45,981 bases of DNA from Pontibacterium sp049599735 (GTDB lineage Bacteria; Pseudomonadota; Gammaproteobacteria; Pseudomonadales; Balneatricaceae). The position numbers and the translations under genes were made by a program. The notes beneath the pieces were generated by a model that worked only from the letters and a program-made list of their open reading frames with translations, had not been told where the DNA came from and ran no database searches. The stretch covers positions 1 through 45,981 of the forward strand of contig JBMYOX010000020.1 in NCBI GenBank assembly GCA_049599735.1. The letters are read 5' to 3'. Shown piece by piece: positions 43,454 to 45,981 of the stretch; the stretch's first letter is position 1; the number at the start of each line of letters is the position of its first letter.

Positions 43454-44712
43454 GCAAAAAAGAAAATAAACAGCAAAAAAACACACAGCCTGACACTGAT
43501 ATTATTGAAGGTGAACTGGTTGAAGCGACAACAGACGCTGAAACAACAAACACGGCATCATCAGCCGCTGTCACTGAGCCGGAAGCTAAAGCTGATCAGC
43601 CTGCGCCCGAGGCAACACCGGACAAAGCTCCTGATACAGCCCCTGAAACAGAAAAAGAGCCGCAAAAAGCAGGGGCTACCTGGCCTGGTAAAGTTGCCCT
43701 GATTCTGTCTTTGGCTGCCTTAGGCACTTCAGGCTACCTTTACTGGCTTTCCCTGCAACAGCAGCAAAGCCAGTCAGAACTACGCACCACCCTGAGTGAT
43801 GAAGTTAAAAACAACCTCTCCCGCAGTAGTGGTGAAACCAGTCGCTCTCTGGCAAACATGAACCAGCAGATCGAAGGTATACGTTCTCAGGCATCAGCTG
43901 ACAAAATTAATATTGAAGAGCTGCAGCTACGCCTCACACACAGCATGCAGCAAGTCAGCGCTCAGCAACAAAGTAATCGTAAAGACTGGTTACTGGCTGA
44001 AACAGAATATCTGTTGCGCCTGGCCAACCAGCGGGTACTGATGGAGAAAACAGCAGACGGCGCACTTAAACTGCTGAAGTCTGCGGACAAAATCCTTCAG
44101 GAAACTGACGATGTCACTATCTACGAAGTGCGTAAAGCACTGGCCACGGATATCGCTGCGCTGGAAGCCGTGCCAACTGTAGATACTCAGGGGCTCTTCC
44201 TGAAGCTGGGTGCATTAAATGCACAGGTTAAAAACCTGCGTCAGGTGCCGATATCCGAGCAACGGGAAATTCCGGAACTGCTTAAAGAGCTGACACCGGA
44301 GACCGTCAGCGAAGGCTGGGCGACCGGCATGCAGGCATCCTGGAATAATGCAATGAATAAGCTTAACTCGCTGATTGTTATTCAGCAGCGTGATGAAACG
44401 ATTGCGCCTCTGCTTTCTCCTAAAGAGAATTTCTACCTTCAGCAAAACCTGCGTCTGATGTTAGAACAGGCACAGCTGGCGTTACTTCAGCGCGAACAGG
44501 GTGCTTATACCAGCAGCCTGACAAAAGCGGCAACCTGGATTGCAGAGTACTTTGACCCAAAAGATGCAACGTCTCAGTCATTACTGCGTGGCATCAGCGA
44601 GTTAAAAACTGTACAGGTATCACCTGAAGTACCGGATATTTCAGGCTCACTGAGCACACTTAAAGCTTATCTGAGCAAAATGACCCAGCTTAAGGAAAAG
44701 GGGGCAGCCTAA
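43450..44712 (+). CDS. hemX: HemX family membrane protein
   Basis: This 420-residue protein has a long acidic, Ala/Pro/Thr-rich cytoplasmic N-terminus (1-75), one membrane helix (about 78-97) and a large periplasmic helical part with ETEYLLRLANQRVLME, a HemX hallmark. It is often annotated as a uroporphyrinogen-III C-methyltransferase, but no such catalytic domain is visible. The start overlaps hemD by 4 nt and the stop abuts hemY directly. Confidence 0.9.
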   Translation: MSKKENKQQKNTQPDTDIIEGELVEATTDAETTNTASSAAVTEPEAKADQPAPEATPDKAPDTAPETEKEPQKAGATWPGKVALILSLAALGTSGYLYWLSLQQQQSQSELRTTLSDEVKNNLSRSSGETSRSLANMNQQIEGIRSQASADKINIEELQLRLTHSMQQVSAQQQSNRKDWLLAETEYLLRLANQRVLMEKTADGALKLLKSADKILQETDDVTIYEVRKALATDIAALEAVPTVDTQGLFLKLGALNAQVKNLRQVPISEQREIPELLKELTPETVSEGWATGMQASWNNAMNKLNSLIVIQQRDETIAPLLSPKENFYLQQNLRLMLEQAQLALLQREQGAYTSSLTKAATWIAEYFDPKDATSQSLLRGISELKTVQVSPEVPDISGSLSTLKAYLSKMTQLKEKGAA

Positions 44713-45960
44713 ATGAAAAAACTTTTCCTTATCCTGTTAGCAGTACTGGCGGGTGGTGCCTGGGTTGGACAGAAAATGGTGCAGGACTCAGGTTATGTGC
44801 TCCTGGCCTATGACCAGACCACTATCGAGACCAGCCTTTGGGTGCTCCTGGTCGTAGTCCTGGTCGGCTTCCTGCTGACACACTGGCTACTTAATCTGCT
44901 AACCAATGCCATGTTGCCCGTTAAACGTCTGCGCAGCTGGCGCGAACGTCGCAGCCACGACAGCTCTCAGCGTAAAACCTTAAAAGGCCTGATGTCCCTG
45001 TCCGAAGGCAACTGGGCACGCGCCCAGCGCCAGCTTGGCCAGGCAGCAGAACGCTCCGAACTGCCGCTGATCAACTACCTGGCAGCGGCCCGCGCGGCCC
45101 ATGAACAGGGCAACGAACAGGCAGCAGATGAATTACTGCAAAAAGCCCGCAGCAGCACACCGGAAGCAGAGGTTGCCGTAGGTATCAGTCAGGCACAAAT
45201 GCAGTTATCTCGCGGACAATTGGAACCTTGTCTGGCAACCCTGTTGCGTCTGCGCACACTGGCACCCAAAAACACCTATATCATGCGCCTGCTAAAAGAT
45301 GTATATGTACGGTTAAATGACTGGAATGCCATTGTCGCGCTGCTGCCGGACCTGAAAAAACACCTGGCGGTACGTGAAGATGACCTGACAGAACTGGAGC
45401 ATAAAACGTATCTCAATATGCTGGATCACAGCCTGGAACTGTTGCCGGTTGAAACCGATAACGCCAGCCGCCACAGCACACTGGATAAAACCTGGCAGAA
45501 ACTGCCACGTAATTTAAATGCTGATCCGGACCTAGTGCGCCGTTATACCGACTTACTGATTTCCATTGGGGCCGAATCCCGCGCTGAAGAAGTCCTGCGG
45601 GAACTCATCAATAAACAGTGGAATAGTCAGCTGGTTAACCTCTATGGCCGTATTGCCGGCAAAAATCCGAAGAAACAACTGGATTACGCTCATGGCTGGC
45701 TTAAAGGCCACCCGGAAGATGCCGATTTGCTGCTGACACTGGGGCGCCTTTCACTGCGTAACCAGGTTTGGGGACAAGCGCTGAGTCACTTTGAACACAG
45801 CTTCTCGATTCAGCCAGGCCAGGAAGCACTGGCAGAAATGAGTCGCTTACTGCGCCACCTGGGTGAAAGTGATAAAGCTCAGGCACTGATGCAGGATAAC
45901 CTGTCGGTTGTGGCTAAGGACCTTCCCGAACTGCCTCAGCCGGAAATGGATAAGCCTTAA
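44713..45960 (+). CDS. hemY: HemY family TPR membrane protein
   Basis: This 415-residue inner-membrane protein has two membrane helices (about 4-20 and 42-64) followed by TPR-like helical repeats (for example NWARAQRQLGQAAERSELP). It belongs to the proteobacterial HemY of hemCDXY operons, a tetrapyrrole-linked protein distinct from the Bacillus oxidase also called HemY. The gene is complete; 21 nt remain to the window end. Confidence 0.92.
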   Translation: MKKLFLILLAVLAGGAWVGQKMVQDSGYVLLAYDQTTIETSLWVLLVVVLVGFLLTHWLLNLLTNAMLPVKRLRSWRERRSHDSSQRKTLKGLMSLSEGNWARAQRQLGQAAERSELPLINYLAAARAAHEQGNEQAADELLQKARSSTPEAEVAVGISQAQMQLSRGQLEPCLATLLRLRTLAPKNTYIMRLLKDVYVRLNDWNAIVALLPDLKKHLAVREDDLTELEHKTYLNMLDHSLELLPVETDNASRHSTLDKTWQKLPRNLNADPDLVRRYTDLLISIGAESRAEEVLRELINKQWNSQLVNLYGRIAGKNPKKQLDYAHGWLKGHPEDADLLLTLGRLSLRNQVWGQALSHFEHSFSIQPGQEALAEMSRLLRHLGESDKAQALMQDNLSVVAKDLPELPQPEMDKP

Positions 45961-45981
45961 CATACAAAAACGACTGATATA

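Noticed and set aside
43450..44712. Annotation of HemX as uroporphyrinogen-III methyltransferase
   Set aside because: The protein is a single-pass membrane protein without the SAM-dependent tetrapyrrole methylase motifs.

Overview
The window reads as chromosomal DNA from a marine-type gammaproteobacterium. The evidence is the tRNA-Thr/Tyr/Gly/Thr-tuf operon, the zapA-6S RNA-fau block next to ygfB-pepP-ubiH-ubiI, ptsP-rppH, hemCDXY and a full type II secretion (T2SS) operon. Gene orders such as birA-coaX-tRNAs-tuf and HAD/rppH/ptsP are like those of Pseudomonas relatives. I cannot name the genus. Almost all of it is ordinary core genome: no phage, insertion sequence or CRISPR array was seen.

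Layout. 1-560: start of tuf and four tRNA genes with their promoter (minus). 693-5424: a minus-strand run of TSUP transporter, lgt, thyA, folA, birA and coaX (lipoprotein maturation, one-carbon/thymidylate, biotin and CoA cofactors). 5548-9957: an NRDE/TANGO2 protein, ptsP-rppH and a HAD hydrolase. 9954-15446: the most accessory-looking part, with two large paralogous lipoproteins flanking an outer-membrane beta-barrel protein, all minus. 15827-26675: gspC-D-E-F-G-H-I-J-K-L-M-N, tightly packed and divergent from the lipoprotein unit. 26679-30536: aldo-keto reductase, rlmI-like methyltransferase, gcvH, gcvT. 30668-35142: ubiI-type and ubiH hydroxylases, pepP, ygfB. 35248-36765: zapB-like gene, zapA, 6S RNA and fau. 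36792-39886: a 41-residue membrane peptide, an AEC transporter, a gcvR-like ACT protein and an MFS transporter. 40062-45960: argH, then divergent hemC-hemD-hemX-hemY.

The least conventional signal is in the 5' leaders of the two lipoprotein genes (about 11880-11978 and 15502-15600). The leaders share conserved blocks and a hairpin with compensatory base changes, although the proteins downstream have diverged strongly. Each carries a CUCCUU block that can pair either with a conserved AAAGGA at the leader's 5' end or with the gene's own Shine-Dalgarno sequence. This looks like a candidate cis-regulatory RNA that I could not match by eye to a riboswitch class I know. Together with the beta-barrel gene, whose ribosome-binding site directly abuts a strong terminator, and the neighbouring T2SS, it suggests a regulated cell-surface system. 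The link to secretion is inference from position only.
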